Below, piece after piece: positions 7,385-15,355 of a stretch of DNA of 19,331 bases (its first letter is position 1; the number at the start of each line of letters is the position of its first letter). The notes under the pieces are model-generated. The model ran no database searches, was not told where the DNA came from, and was given only the letters and a program-made list of their open reading frames with translations. This DNA is from UBA4124 sp052034745. GTDB taxonomy: Bacteria; Patescibacteriota; Minisyncoccia; Phycocordibacterales; UBA9973. Both the position numbers and the translations under genes were made by a program. The stretch is taken from contig JBPOIF010000016.1 in assembly GCA_052034745.1 (NCBI GenBank), positions 1-19,331 on the forward strand, read 5' to 3'.

Positions 7385-8461
7385 CTAAAAAGTCGGTGTT
7401 GCAATAAAAAGAAGTGCGTCACTGTAGTCTGCGTGCGCATTTGTTGTTGCTGATGCCGCACCGTTTACAAGCACCTCAGCATGCCCCCCAACAACAGGAG
7501 ACCCTGCGGTCGTGAGTATGCTTTCCCCTGTTGTAGTCAGTGCTTGTATAGCATTGGTCTCAAGATCGGTCACACACGTACCACTATTGTAGGGCGCCGC
7601 TCTCGAAAACCCAACGAGACCTGCTGTTGCAACACAGAGACCATAATTTTCTGTTCCACCTGCCATTGTGCCGTCACTACTGCCGATATCGTGCGCTGGA
7701 GTTGCAGTAGAAACAAGACCATTTGCACCATTTGCATTACTTACCAAAACCACAATCCCCCCAGGAGCATTGGTATCTGCTTCAACGACAACCATCTGCG
7801 TTCCATCAATCGTCCCTGAAACTCTCGTATCAGCAACACTGATAGTACCCAAGTCGACTGTATAAGGAGCAGATGATTCGCCATTACCACCACCAGATGC
7901 AGTGTCGAGGTCAAAAGTAATCGTTGGCTCTATTGTGATACAGTCCTCGTTTGAAGTAGCGATGATGTACCCGAGTGCATCATAGGTCTGTAATACAAAA
8001 CAGTACTCCCCGGGAGCAAGGTCTGCATAGGTATATGTCGTAACGTTTGTAACGTCAGTATAGGTGTAAGGGCCTCCTGAAACTGATGCAATACCGGTAT
8101 TGTACCCAGCAACAGTCCACCCGAGCCCTTCACTTGATGTCGCCGCAGGCCAGGAAAGATCTGCATCATCTCCATTTGGAGTTGCGGTCAGTGTGACATC
8201 AGAAACAAAAGGAAAATAAAGAAATCCGTAATTTGCACCAAAGTTTGTGGATGATCCTCGTGCACTAAAGGTAATATTTCCCGCAGAAAATAAACCGAAT
8301 GAAGAAGATGATCCGTATCCTCCCCCCGTGCCGACCATTGGGTCTCTGATGATGAAATTTGTACTCGTGATATCAACCGCGTAAGCAAAGAACACCCACG
8401 AAAGCGCTATACATGGAGCAATAACAAACGAAAAGAAAGAAAGGGTCTTGAAAGGCCTCAT
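7385..8461 (-). CDS. Exported FN3-domain protein, paralogous C-terminal domain B
   Basis: 358 residues from the ATG at 8461 (MRPFKTLSFFSFVIAPC…), with a signal peptide to about residue 28. An upstream in-frame GTG at 8485 lies in the -10 box and is rejected. Residues 30-85 are glycine-rich (MVGTGGGYGSSSSFGLFSAG), an arrangement I associate with CPR surface proteins. Residues 88-178 form a fibronectin type III-like domain (VTLTATPNGDDADLSW, then YTYADLAPGEYCFVLQTYD) with a likely disulfide between C154 and C174. Residues 181-358 match the C-terminal domain of the next gene, including EADTNAPGG, NGANGLVST, TENYGLCV and AAPYNSGTC. Like that protein it has four mature cysteines and no visible membrane anchor. 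It probably starts the surface operon, 48 bp after pheT. Function unknown. Confidence 0.75.
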   Translation of the reverse strand: MRPFKTLSFFSFVIAPCIALSWVFFAYAVDITSTNFIIRDPMVGTGGGYGSSSSFGLFSAGNITFSARGSSTNFGANYGFLYFPFVSDVTLTATPNGDDADLSWPAATSSEGLGWTVAGYNTGIASVSGGPYTYTDVTNVTTYTYADLAPGEYCFVLQTYDALGYIIATSNEDCITIEPTITFDLDTASGGGNGESSAPYTVDLGTISVADTRVSGTIDGTQMVVVEADTNAPGGIVVLVSNANGANGLVSTATPAHDIGSSDGTMAGGTENYGLCVATAGLVGFSRAAPYNSGTCVTDLETNAIQALTTTGESILTTAGSPVVGGHAEVLVNGAASATTNAHADYSDALLFIATPTF

Positions 8462-8467
8462 AACAAA

Positions 8468-8484
8468 GTATATAAAGTATAGCA
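8468..8484 (-). promoter_or_regulatory. Candidate promoter of the FN3 surface gene
   Basis: In the 48-bp gap after pheT the minus strand reads TGCTATACTTTATATACT before the ATG at 8461. This gives an extended -10 TGCTATACT ending 14 nt before the start codon and a second TATACT only 5 nt before it. Either gives a very short or absent leader. No good -35 is seen. Confidence 0.45.
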
Positions 8485-8509
8485 CTTGGGCACCGAGACT
8501 CCACGCGCA

Positions 8510-10282
8510 CTAACGAACCTCGACTCCTCCAATTGTTTTTATCTTTTCCAAAAATGAATCAAAGATTTCTGATACTTCAGCATCAGTCATCGTGCGATCT
8601 TTTGCCTGAAACACGAACCGAACAGCGACACTTGTGCGACCGTCCTTTGTAAACGTATCAAAAACAAACGGTTCACGTGCACACCGTGCTTGCGCAAAAA
8701 CAGATGCAGTCTGTAAAAATTGTTCTTTTGTATTCTCGTCTGCAACCCATACCGCAACATCACGCACCATATGAGGATACAAAGACCAAGGAACAAAAGT
8801 ACCTGTAACATGCGACACCTCAAACACATGATCAAGCGCAATGGTGTGTCGTGCGATAAATTCATCGAGCGCAAGCTCTTCAAATACCCCCGCATCGACA
8901 GTAGCGACACGGACCTCTTCCTTTTCAGCTGAAAACACCGTCCCCATCTCAAAAAGACATACTTTTTGTGCACCAAAAAGCGGAGCGTTGAGTCGATTGA
9001 GTTCATAGCTTTCTTTGAGTCCATCAGAGAGATTTGTGCGGAGTGCACTCTTATCCTTTGGCGCATATGACAAATACACTTCTCCTTTTTTCCGAAGACT
9101 ATAGTTCATCACTTCACAAAAACCTTGCCCTGAAAGGAAGTACTTCACCGCTCGAACTTTGTCATACTCTGATACTTGCACGGTAGGGGTAAACGGGAGC
9201 GGGAGCGCTTCCACCTTTTCATATCCTCGCACTCGTCCAATCTCATCAGCAACATCATGCGCCCCCGTAAGATCGATACGTTCAAAAGGAACCGTAAGGA
9301 CAAACTGCTCCCCCGATTGGGTAAACGTGTACCTGAAGCGTGTAAATACTGACACGATATCTTCTATAGTAAGTGAAGCGCCGAGGATCCTCTGCACCTC
9401 GTGCAAATCAAAAGAGATAGTCTTTTGCTCTGGTTTTGTTTGATATGTATCACTGACACCGACAATATCACCACCGGCAATCTCTCGTATCAGATGAGCG
9501 ACGTGCATTGCGCAGTCAAGGGCAATCTCTGGAGTCAAATCATTTTCAAAACGCTTTGATGCATCGGTGACAAGACCGAGTCTTCGAGAAGTCTTTCGTA
9601 CCGCAACTGGTTCAAAGTTTGCCACTTCAACCACCAGAGAAGTCGTCTTTTCATCAACCTCTCCCGTCGCACCCCCCTTTACCCCTGCGATTGCAAGCGC
9701 ACCGAGGTAATCAGCAATCACGAGATCATTCTCTTTCAAAACTTTTTCTTCTTTTGAAAGAGTGGTGATCGTCTCCCCTTCTCGCGCGAGCCGCACGACG
9801 ATACCTCCATCTATTTTTGCGGTATCAAATGCATGCACTGGTTGCCCTCGATCAAAAAGGACGTAGTTTGTCGCATCAACAACATTGTTGATCGAGCGTG
9901 CACCGATCGACTCAAGCGCTTCTTTGAGCCACTGAGGCGAAGCTTTGATAGAGACGTTGTCTATCTTGATTGCGATATAGCGACGACAGAGAGGGCTTTG
10001 AATCTCAACCGAAAGAGAAAGTGCTGTCTCTGGAAGAGGTGCGTATGTATATAGCTTGAGCGTGAGCCCGAGGAGTCCTGCGAGCTCTCGTGCCATTCCA
10101 TAGTGACTGAGACAATCGTGTGCACGGTCAGGAAGTACCTTGATATCAAGAATCGTATCGTCCCCCACGACCTCTTCAGACTCTACTTCAAATGCATGAA
10201 AAATGATCGTATCTTTTAGAGAAGACACCGACGGCAGCGTCTCTTCAATATGTTTTTGTAGCCATCTATACGAATACTTCAT
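8510..10282 (-). CDS. pheT: Phenylalanine-tRNA ligase beta subunit, lacking the OB (B2) domain
   Basis: 590 residues against about 795 in E. coli. It starts with the usual N-terminal module (MKYSYRWLQKHIEETLPSV … FEVESEEV) but goes directly into TILDIKVLPDRAHDCLSHYG, so the roughly 110-residue EMAP/OB-type tRNA-binding domain normally inserted there is absent. The B3/B4 editing domain (NNVVDATNYVLFDRGQPVHAFD-type core, residues about 75-275), B5 (around FDLHEVQRILG), the catalytic-like core and the C-terminal FDX-ACB anticodon-binding domain (SLYPHMVRDVAVWV to the end) are all present. It works as an alpha2beta2 enzyme with PheS to charge tRNA-Phe. pheS ends 4 bp upstream, so the pair is one operon. 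The deletion is clean and in frame, so I read it as lineage reduction rather than damage. Confidence 0.95.
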   Translation of the reverse strand: MKYSYRWLQKHIEETLPSVSSLKDTIIFHAFEVESEEVVGDDTILDIKVLPDRAHDCLSHYGMARELAGLLGLTLKLYTYAPLPETALSLSVEIQSPLCRRYIAIKIDNVSIKASPQWLKEALESIGARSINNVVDATNYVLFDRGQPVHAFDTAKIDGGIVVRLAREGETITTLSKEEKVLKENDLVIADYLGALAIAGVKGGATGEVDEKTTSLVVEVANFEPVAVRKTSRRLGLVTDASKRFENDLTPEIALDCAMHVAHLIREIAGGDIVGVSDTYQTKPEQKTISFDLHEVQRILGASLTIEDIVSVFTRFRYTFTQSGEQFVLTVPFERIDLTGAHDVADEIGRVRGYEKVEALPLPFTPTVQVSEYDKVRAVKYFLSGQGFCEVMNYSLRKKGEVYLSYAPKDKSALRTNLSDGLKESYELNRLNAPLFGAQKVCLFEMGTVFSAEKEEVRVATVDAGVFEELALDEFIARHTIALDHVFEVSHVTGTFVPWSLYPHMVRDVAVWVADENTKEQFLQTASVFAQARCAREPFVFDTFTKDGRTSVAVRFVFQAKDRTMTDAEVSEIFDSFLEKIKTIGGVEVR

Positions 10283-10286
10283 GAAA

Positions 10287-10979
10287 TTAAAATTGATTAA
10301 ATCTCAGATCACCTTGATACGCGAGGCGAACATCAGTAATTCCGAAACGAACGTTTGCGAGTCGATCAAGCCCCATACCAAACGCAAACCCGGTCACCTT
10401 TTTTGGGTCGTACCCTACAGATTCGAACACGTGTGGGTGTACCATCCCTGCACCACAGACTTCAAGCCACTTTTCTCCTACTTTCACATCAACCTCAAAT
10501 CCTGGTTCCACAAACGGGAAGAAGCTTGGTCGAAGACGAATCTCAGTCTCTCCTCCAAAGAGTTCTCTGAAAAATGACAAAAGCGTCCCTTTCAAATGTT
10601 CAACGGTCACCCCTTCCCCTACAACAAGTCCTTCGACTTGGTGGAACTGCATTTCATGGGTTGCATCTGTTGCTTCGTTGCGATAGACCTTGCCGGGCAC
10701 AATGATTGCAAGTGGTGGGGTGTGTGCCTTCATGTATCTGATCTGCACTGGTGAGGTGTGCGTACGCATAACAAACCCTGGTCTATCCTTCACGAAAAAG
10801 GTGTCTTGCATATCGCGTGCTGGGTGGTCTTTGGGAACATTGAGCGCATCAAAGTTGTGCCACTCGTCCTCGAGTTCTGGACCGGTTGCAATAGAAAAAC
10901 CCTGCTTTTGGAAAATCGAAATAATCTCTTCGGTCACCAAAGTGAGTGGATGGAGGGTGCCTTTTTGATACTCGTTCAT
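10287..10979 (-). CDS. pheS: Phenylalanine-tRNA ligase alpha subunit, catalytic domain only
   Basis: 230 residues against about 330 in most bacteria. The sequence starts at the catalytic domain (GTLHPLTLVTEEIISIF), so the N-terminal helical coiled-coil arm that binds the tRNA in classical PheS is absent. Class II motifs are intact: DTFFVKDRPGFVMRTHTSPV, PGKVYRNEATDATHEMQFHQ (motif 2), RPSFFPFVEPGFEVDV, and the C-terminal GFAFGMGLDRLANVRFG (motif 3) followed by the usual LRFNQF ending. Upstream there is only a promoter and then the previous gene's end, so there is no room for a missing 5' part. It charges tRNA-Phe together with PheT, encoded 4 bp downstream. The absence of tRNA-binding appendages in both subunits at once is the unusual point. 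Confidence 0.95.
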   Translation of the reverse strand: MNEYQKGTLHPLTLVTEEIISIFQKQGFSIATGPELEDEWHNFDALNVPKDHPARDMQDTFFVKDRPGFVMRTHTSPVQIRYMKAHTPPLAIIVPGKVYRNEATDATHEMQFHQVEGLVVGEGVTVEHLKGTLLSFFRELFGGETEIRLRPSFFPFVEPGFEVDVKVGEKWLEVCGAGMVHPHVFESVGYDPKKVTGFAFGMGLDRLANVRFGITDVRLAYQGDLRFNQF

Positions 10980-10987
10980 GTGTTGCC

Positions 10988-11017
10988 ACTATAGCAAAAA
11001 TAGGCTTTTTTTAACAA
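10988..11017 (-). promoter_or_regulatory. pheST promoter, predicted leaderless
   Basis: Minus-strand -35 TTGTTA (11012-11017), an 18-bp spacer, and -10 TATAGT (10988-10993) with a TGC extension. The -10 ends 8 nt before the pheS ATG, so the transcript should begin at or within about two bases of the start codon. It separates pheST from the glycolysis operon, whose last gene stops at 11028. No attenuator or T-box is visible. Confidence 0.65.
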
Positions 11018-11027
11018 TACAGCTCTT

Positions 11028-11663
11028 TTATGAAAAAATACCAAACAATACTGCCGTGAAATTGAGGATACAGTGTGCAATACAGGCAAGGACAAGGTCA
11101 GGATGCTTTTCATATATCCATGAAAAGAGGACGCCTCCTACAAACGCAACCGGGAGGGTAATCGCAGCATACGGATAGATGATATGGAGAAGTGCAAAGA
11201 GCACCGCATTGAGCACGATACGGTGTGGCAGACTAAACGAAAACTCTTTGAGTCTCTCGGTAAGAAAGGCGCGGTATGCCACTTCTTGAAGCACTGAGAT
11301 CGGAATAAAAAAGAGAATCAAGCGCCAGCTTTCACTCCAATTAAGGAGGTTGAGTGGATGAAAATCAAATTCTTTTGCAAAAAAGATAATCGCACCGAGT
11401 CCCACGAGAGTAAAAAGACTCCATGCAAGAATTGCTCGAAACTGAAACAAGTTTGCAAGTCCAAGCTGAAGATTGGTCCAATGCTGATACCTGATGATTC
11501 CCCAGATGAGAAAGATCACGCACAAAAGCACCAAGAGCCTCCATGAATGAGGAATGACCCCGATATAGATGAGAAACACCGGAGCAATAAAAAGATAGAC
11601 AATCTCAAGAAATGCTTGGTCTGAATCTTTTGGTCGCGGAGAAATTTGAGAAGTTTGTTCCAT
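11028..11663 (-). CDS. CPBP (CAAX/Abi) family membrane protein with altered catalytic motif
   Basis: 211 residues with about six hydrophobic helices. The three family motifs are recognisable: motif 1 as Q126-E127-x-x-x-R131 (SVLQEVAYRAFL), motif 2 F156-x-x-x-H160 (FALLH) and motif 3 H197-x-x-x-N201 (HCILN). Motif 1 is normally EExxxR; here the first Glu is Gln (codon CAA). In Rce1-type proteases the glutamate pair and the two histidines form the active site, so activity is in doubt although the remaining residues are kept. It is the last gene of the pyrD-glycolysis operon, 5 bp after eno, with no ribosome-binding site visible. Family members act as membrane proteases or in self-immunity; which applies here is unknown. 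Confidence 0.85.
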   Translation of the reverse strand: MEQTSQISPRPKDSDQAFLEIVYLFIAPVFLIYIGVIPHSWRLLVLLCVIFLIWGIIRYQHWTNLQLGLANLFQFRAILAWSLFTLVGLGAIIFFAKEFDFHPLNLLNWSESWRLILFFIPISVLQEVAYRAFLTERLKEFSFSLPHRIVLNAVLFALLHIIYPYAAITLPVAFVGGVLFSWIYEKHPDLVLACIAHCILNFTAVLFGIFS

Positions 11664-11668
11664 GATGG

Positions 11669-12925
11669 CTATGATTGTACGGCAAGATGCTCTGCAATCT
11701 CAAGCAAGCGGTCGTACTTGCACACACGCTCCCCCCGAGTGAGTGACCCTGCCTTGAGAAAATCACACGAAATTCCCACCGCAAAGTCCGCAATAAACGT
11801 ATCTGTGGTCTCCCCTGATCGGTGTGATGCAAATGTGGTCCATCCGTATGAACGAGCGAGAAGGACGGCGTCGATCGTCTCTGAAAGGGTGCCTATTTGA
11901 TTTGGCTTGATGAGTGCAGTCGTTACAGAGCCATAGTCATGAGCGAGCTTCATACGCTCGATATTGGTAGTGAGGAGGTCGTCTCCCACGATATGTACCG
12001 ACTCTCCGAGCGCTTTTTTCAAACGCGCAAATCCTTCCCAATCTTCTTCAAAGAGACCGTCTTCGATAGAGATGATGGGGTATTTTGAAACGAGCGCTTT
12101 GTACCATTCGATGAGATCATCTGCGCTTCCTTCCTTTGCTTCACCAAAGATTCGTACTTTGTAGGTGCCATCGTGATAGAAACTTGTCGCTGCAATATCG
12201 AGCGCTATCTTACACTCATCGGTGGTATAGCCGGCTTGTGTGATTGCACGGACAAGATAATCGAGTGCTTCTTCATTTGAAGAAAGCGCAGGAGCAAAGC
12301 CTCCCTCATCCCCCACCCCTGTCGAAAGGCCTGCGTCGTGCAAAAGAGCTCGAAGTGTCCCAATAATCTCTGAAGCCGCCTGAATCTTTTTTGGCATGCC
12401 GGCGATACCTGTTGGTACAATCATGAACTCTTGTATATCGAGCCCGCTGTCAGCGTGCTTGCCTCCGTTGATGATATTGAACGCTGGCTCTGGCAACGAA
12501 ACCTCTCCAACACCTCCAAGATTTGCAAGGTGTCTATACAATAGGAGACCCTCTTCCTCGGCACACGCACGAGCAAATGCAAAAGAAACACCAAGGAGCG
12601 CATTTGCACCAAGCCTTGATTTGTTTGGCGTACCATCAAGAACAATGAGGGCCTCATCGAGCGACCTCTGTGACCACTCTTTTTGAAGCAAGGTCTGTGC
12701 AATCTCCCCTTCGACATGCGCAACTGCCTTTAGAACCCCCTTTCCACCAAAGCGTTCCTTGTCGCCGTCGCGAAGCTCGCATGCCTCATGAGCACCGGTA
12801 CTCGCTCCCGAAGGAACAGAAGCGATTCCACAGCTCCCCGATGAAAGTGTACACTCGACTTCGACTGTTGGTGTCCCCCGTGAGTCAATAATTTCTCGAG
12901 CAGAAATTTTGGTAATGATTGGCAT
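11669..12925 (-). CDS. eno: Enolase
   Basis: 418 residues, close to the usual length of about 430. It converts 2-phosphoglycerate to phosphoenolpyruvate in the cytoplasm. The key residues are all there: E166 (DIQEFMIVP), E207 (GDEGGFAP), metal ligands D243, E288 (ISIEDGLFEEDW) and D315 (VGDDL), catalytic K340 (LIKPNQIGT), and H368-R369-S370 (ASHRSGET). The start MPIITKISAREIIDSRGTPTV is the canonical enolase N-terminus. It lies 11 bp after the phosphoglycerate mutase-pyruvate kinase fusion, so the enzyme making its substrate and the one using its product are encoded by a single neighbouring gene. No ribosome-binding site precedes it. Confidence 0.98.
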   Translation of the reverse strand: MPIITKISAREIIDSRGTPTVEVECTLSSGSCGIASVPSGASTGAHEACELRDGDKERFGGKGVLKAVAHVEGEIAQTLLQKEWSQRSLDEALIVLDGTPNKSRLGANALLGVSFAFARACAEEEGLLLYRHLANLGGVGEVSLPEPAFNIINGGKHADSGLDIQEFMIVPTGIAGMPKKIQAASEIIGTLRALLHDAGLSTGVGDEGGFAPALSSNEEALDYLVRAITQAGYTTDECKIALDIAATSFYHDGTYKVRIFGEAKEGSADDLIEWYKALVSKYPIISIEDGLFEEDWEGFARLKKALGESVHIVGDDLLTTNIERMKLAHDYGSVTTALIKPNQIGTLSETIDAVLLARSYGWTTFASHRSGETTDTFIADFAVGISCDFLKAGSLTRGERVCKYDRLLEIAEHLAVQS

Positions 12926-12936
12926 AGTGGTAAGTA

Positions 12937-14367
12937 TTATAAATGATGAAATTGTTGAACTGTTTTTCGACTGTGTTCCTCCGCCTCTCGAACAATGGTC
13001 TCCATGACCGCAACCGCTTCGACGGGATACTTCCCGATCGTTGTTTCCTCAGAAAGCATGACTGCATCTGCACCCTGTAAAATCGCTGTTGAAACATCGG
13101 TAACCTCTGCCCGAGTTGGCTCAGGATGTTCCACCATCGACAGAAGCATCTGTGTTGCAACAATGACGGGCTTGCCTGCATCTTGTGCGAGCGTGATAAT
13201 CTTTTCTTGAACAAATGGTATCTGCTCAATCGGTACCTCGTTGCCGAGATCTCCTCGCGCAACCATCACACCGTCAGAAACTGCAATGATCTCCGAGAGT
13301 CGCTCTACTGCAACAGCTCGTTCAATCTTTGCGATAACTTTTTGAGCACCATGATGCTGCGCGATCACTTCTCGACACAGCGTGATATCTTCGGGACCTC
13401 CAACAAAAGAAACGGCGACATAATCGACTCGTTGTGCGACCGCAAAAGCGATGCATTCTCTGTCATGGTCGGTAATTGCTGACGTACTCTTTTGGTCATA
13501 CCCATGGAGACGCTCTTTTTGAATACGAGGACCTGGGAGGTCAACAATGATAGGGATAGTCTTCCCTGCCTCTTTTGCAACACGCCGAACAAGTGCGATC
13601 TGGTCTTTGTGATCATCCGGTGCACCATATGAAAAATTGAAACGGACAACATCGAGCTGATGAGCGACCATCTCTTTGAGCGTCTCATAGACAGACGAAG
13701 ATGGTCCGAGTGTTGCGACAATCTGTGCAGTCGAAGAGGTCTGTGTTGTGTGCTCCACACTACGAATCTCCTTTGATTCAAGGTGACCCTCCGTAGAAAG
13801 CTCATAGATGATAACCGCCTCAAATGGCATCTCCACATCTGCGATTCCTTCATCAGAAACAGATTCGATGTATTTGATAAGTGTTCGAAGTGAATTACCA
13901 TGACCAACGACAAGCACATTTTTCCCCTCGAGAACCTTCGGGAGGATATGTTCGAGAAAATACGGAATCACTCGGTCATACACCATCTTGAGCGATTCAC
14001 CGTTTGGGATAGGGTGATCCCACCCGCGACGAAGTTGTTTAAATTCTTCTTCTCCAAGCGCACGTTCCATCTCCCACTTATTTCGTCCTGCATAGTCCCC
14101 ATAGTCACGCTCATTGAGCGCCGCAGAGTGTTCAGTTGGTATCTCGAGGAGACCACAGGTGTTGAGCATACAAGAGAGCGTCTCAATCGAACGTACCTGC
14201 ATCGACGCAAAGGCACAGTCAATCGTCATGTCCTTGATAAGAAGTCCGATGTTTTCTGATGTTTTAAAACCAAGGTCTGTTAAATGACGGTCGTAACTCC
14301 CGGTCCATCTACCAACCTTGTTCCATTCTGATTCTTGATGCCGTGCGAGAATAAGTTTTCCTTTCAT
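12937..14367 (-). CDS. Phosphoglycerate mutase-pyruvate kinase fusion (minimal PK)
   Basis: 476 residues in one frame. Residues 1-197 are a cofactor-dependent (histidine phosphatase fold) phosphoglycerate mutase: ARHQESEWNKVGRWTG with phospho-acceptor H10, R59, E86 (LNERDYG), RRG at 113-115, and H156 (GHGNSLRTLIKYIESVSDE). The usual RHG is RHQ, and the long loop after RRG is shortened. After a short linker, residues 211-476 are pyruvate kinase: STAQIVATLGPSSS, R242/N244/S246, D276, K347-E349, D373 (MVARGDLGNE) and T405 (ATQML). The B domain, expected after VDLPGPRI, is replaced by about 15 residues, and the C-terminal allosteric domain is absent. Leu and Arg stand where K+-dependent kinases have Thr and Glu, suggesting K+ independence. 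AAGGA lies 6-7 nt before the ATG. Enolase follows after 11 bp. Whether the kinase half is active is open. Confidence 0.93.
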   Translation of the reverse strand: MKGKLILARHQESEWNKVGRWTGSYDRHLTDLGFKTSENIGLLIKDMTIDCAFASMQVRSIETLSCMLNTCGLLEIPTEHSAALNERDYGDYAGRNKWEMERALGEEEFKQLRRGWDHPIPNGESLKMVYDRVIPYFLEHILPKVLEGKNVLVVGHGNSLRTLIKYIESVSDEGIADVEMPFEAVIIYELSTEGHLESKEIRSVEHTTQTSSTAQIVATLGPSSSVYETLKEMVAHQLDVVRFNFSYGAPDDHKDQIALVRRVAKEAGKTIPIIVDLPGPRIQKERLHGYDQKSTSAITDHDRECIAFAVAQRVDYVAVSFVGGPEDITLCREVIAQHHGAQKVIAKIERAVAVERLSEIIAVSDGVMVARGDLGNEVPIEQIPFVQEKIITLAQDAGKPVIVATQMLLSMVEHPEPTRAEVTDVSTAILQGADAVMLSEETTIGKYPVEAVAVMETIVREAEEHSRKTVQQFHHL

Positions 14368-14376
14368 ACCAAATCC

Positions 14377-15345
14377 TTATACAAGATGCGCAGGAGTGCG
14401 CCCTTCAAAAAAATCAATAATAGTTTGTGCCGAAACAACCGCCATATCTTCTCTCGCTTCAATACTTGCAGAAGCAATATGAGGGGTGAGGATGACATTG
14501 TTACATCGAGCAAGCCCCGAGACAAGCTTTGGTTCAAACTCAAATACATCAAGTCCTGCTCCTGCAATCACGCTTCGTTTGAGCGCATCACAAAGTGCGC
14601 GCTCATCGATGACTGGCCCTCGAGCAGTATTTACCAAAAACGCACTCTTTTTCATTATGCCAAACTGTGGCGCACCGATGAGATGATGTGTCGTCGGAAG
14701 AAGTGGTACGTGGAGACTGACGATATCTGCGCTTCGCAAAAGCTCATCGAGAGACTCAACCTTTCGAGCACCAAGTGAATGCTCGAGTGTTTCGTTTGCT
14801 CGAGTATCCATATACACGATCGATAGCCCGAGTCCTTTTGCATAAAAAGCGACACGCTCCCCGATGCGTCCTGCTCCCACGAGCCCGAGTGTCTTCCCAA
14901 AAAGATTGGTCCCGACAAAGTTCATCGGCGCCCATCCTTTGTATTTGCCACGGCGAACAAAATCATCCGCTTCGACAACTTTTGCAGCAAGTGCGAGCAT
15001 GAGCGCTATCGTGTGCTCCGCAACTGCCTCAGAAGAGGAATCGGTCGGAGCGTTTGCAACTGCAATGCCTCGCTTTTTTGCTTCTACGACATCGATGTTA
15101 TCAAAACCAGTCGCATAGTTCGCATAGAGCTTCACACTCGGTGCAACATCAAAAACCGCCCCGTCGATCTTGTCCGTCAGGAGCGAAAGAACTGCATCAT
15201 AAGAGCCCTTTTTGAGTATTTTGATGAGTGACTTTTGCTTGAGTATTTTGTCTTTCGGATAGATATCAACGATATACCCTTTTTGTTTGAGAAGCGCGAT
15301 GCCGTTCTCTGGAATTGCTCTCGTTACGAAAATCTTCTTGGTCAT
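14377..15345 (-). CDS. D-isomer-specific 2-hydroxyacid dehydrogenase (D-glycerate dehydrogenase-like)
   Basis: 322 residues from the ATG at 15345. The frame opens further upstream to 15471, but that part overlaps pyrD and carries no family sequence. The N-terminal MTKKIFVTRAIPENGI, the YATGFDNID motif, the nucleotide-binding GLVGAGRIG (157-162 GxGxxG) with D180 after strand 2 (NAD rather than NADP), and the catalytic trio R242 (NTARGPVID), E271 and H289 (LTPHIASAS) fix the family. The closest fit is glyoxylate/hydroxypyruvate reductase or D-glycerate dehydrogenase; D-lactate or 3-phosphoglycerate dehydrogenase cannot be excluded, although there is no regulatory ACT domain. It sits between pyrD (10 bp) and the mutase-kinase fusion (9 bp), which suits a role with three-carbon acids. 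Confidence 0.9.
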   Translation of the reverse strand: MTKKIFVTRAIPENGIALLKQKGYIVDIYPKDKILKQKSLIKILKKGSYDAVLSLLTDKIDGAVFDVAPSVKLYANYATGFDNIDVVEAKKRGIAVANAPTDSSSEAVAEHTIALMLALAAKVVEADDFVRRGKYKGWAPMNFVGTNLFGKTLGLVGAGRIGERVAFYAKGLGLSIVYMDTRANETLEHSLGARKVESLDELLRSADIVSLHVPLLPTTHHLIGAPQFGIMKKSAFLVNTARGPVIDERALCDALKRSVIAGAGLDVFEFEPKLVSGLARCNNVILTPHIASASIEAREDMAVVSAQTIIDFFEGRTPAHLV

Positions 15346-15355
15346 AATACACTCA

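Noticed and set aside
10980..11027. A frameshifted or missing PheS N-terminus
   Set aside because: Only 48 bp separate pheS from the previous stop, and they hold a good promoter, so the coiled coil is absent and not broken off.
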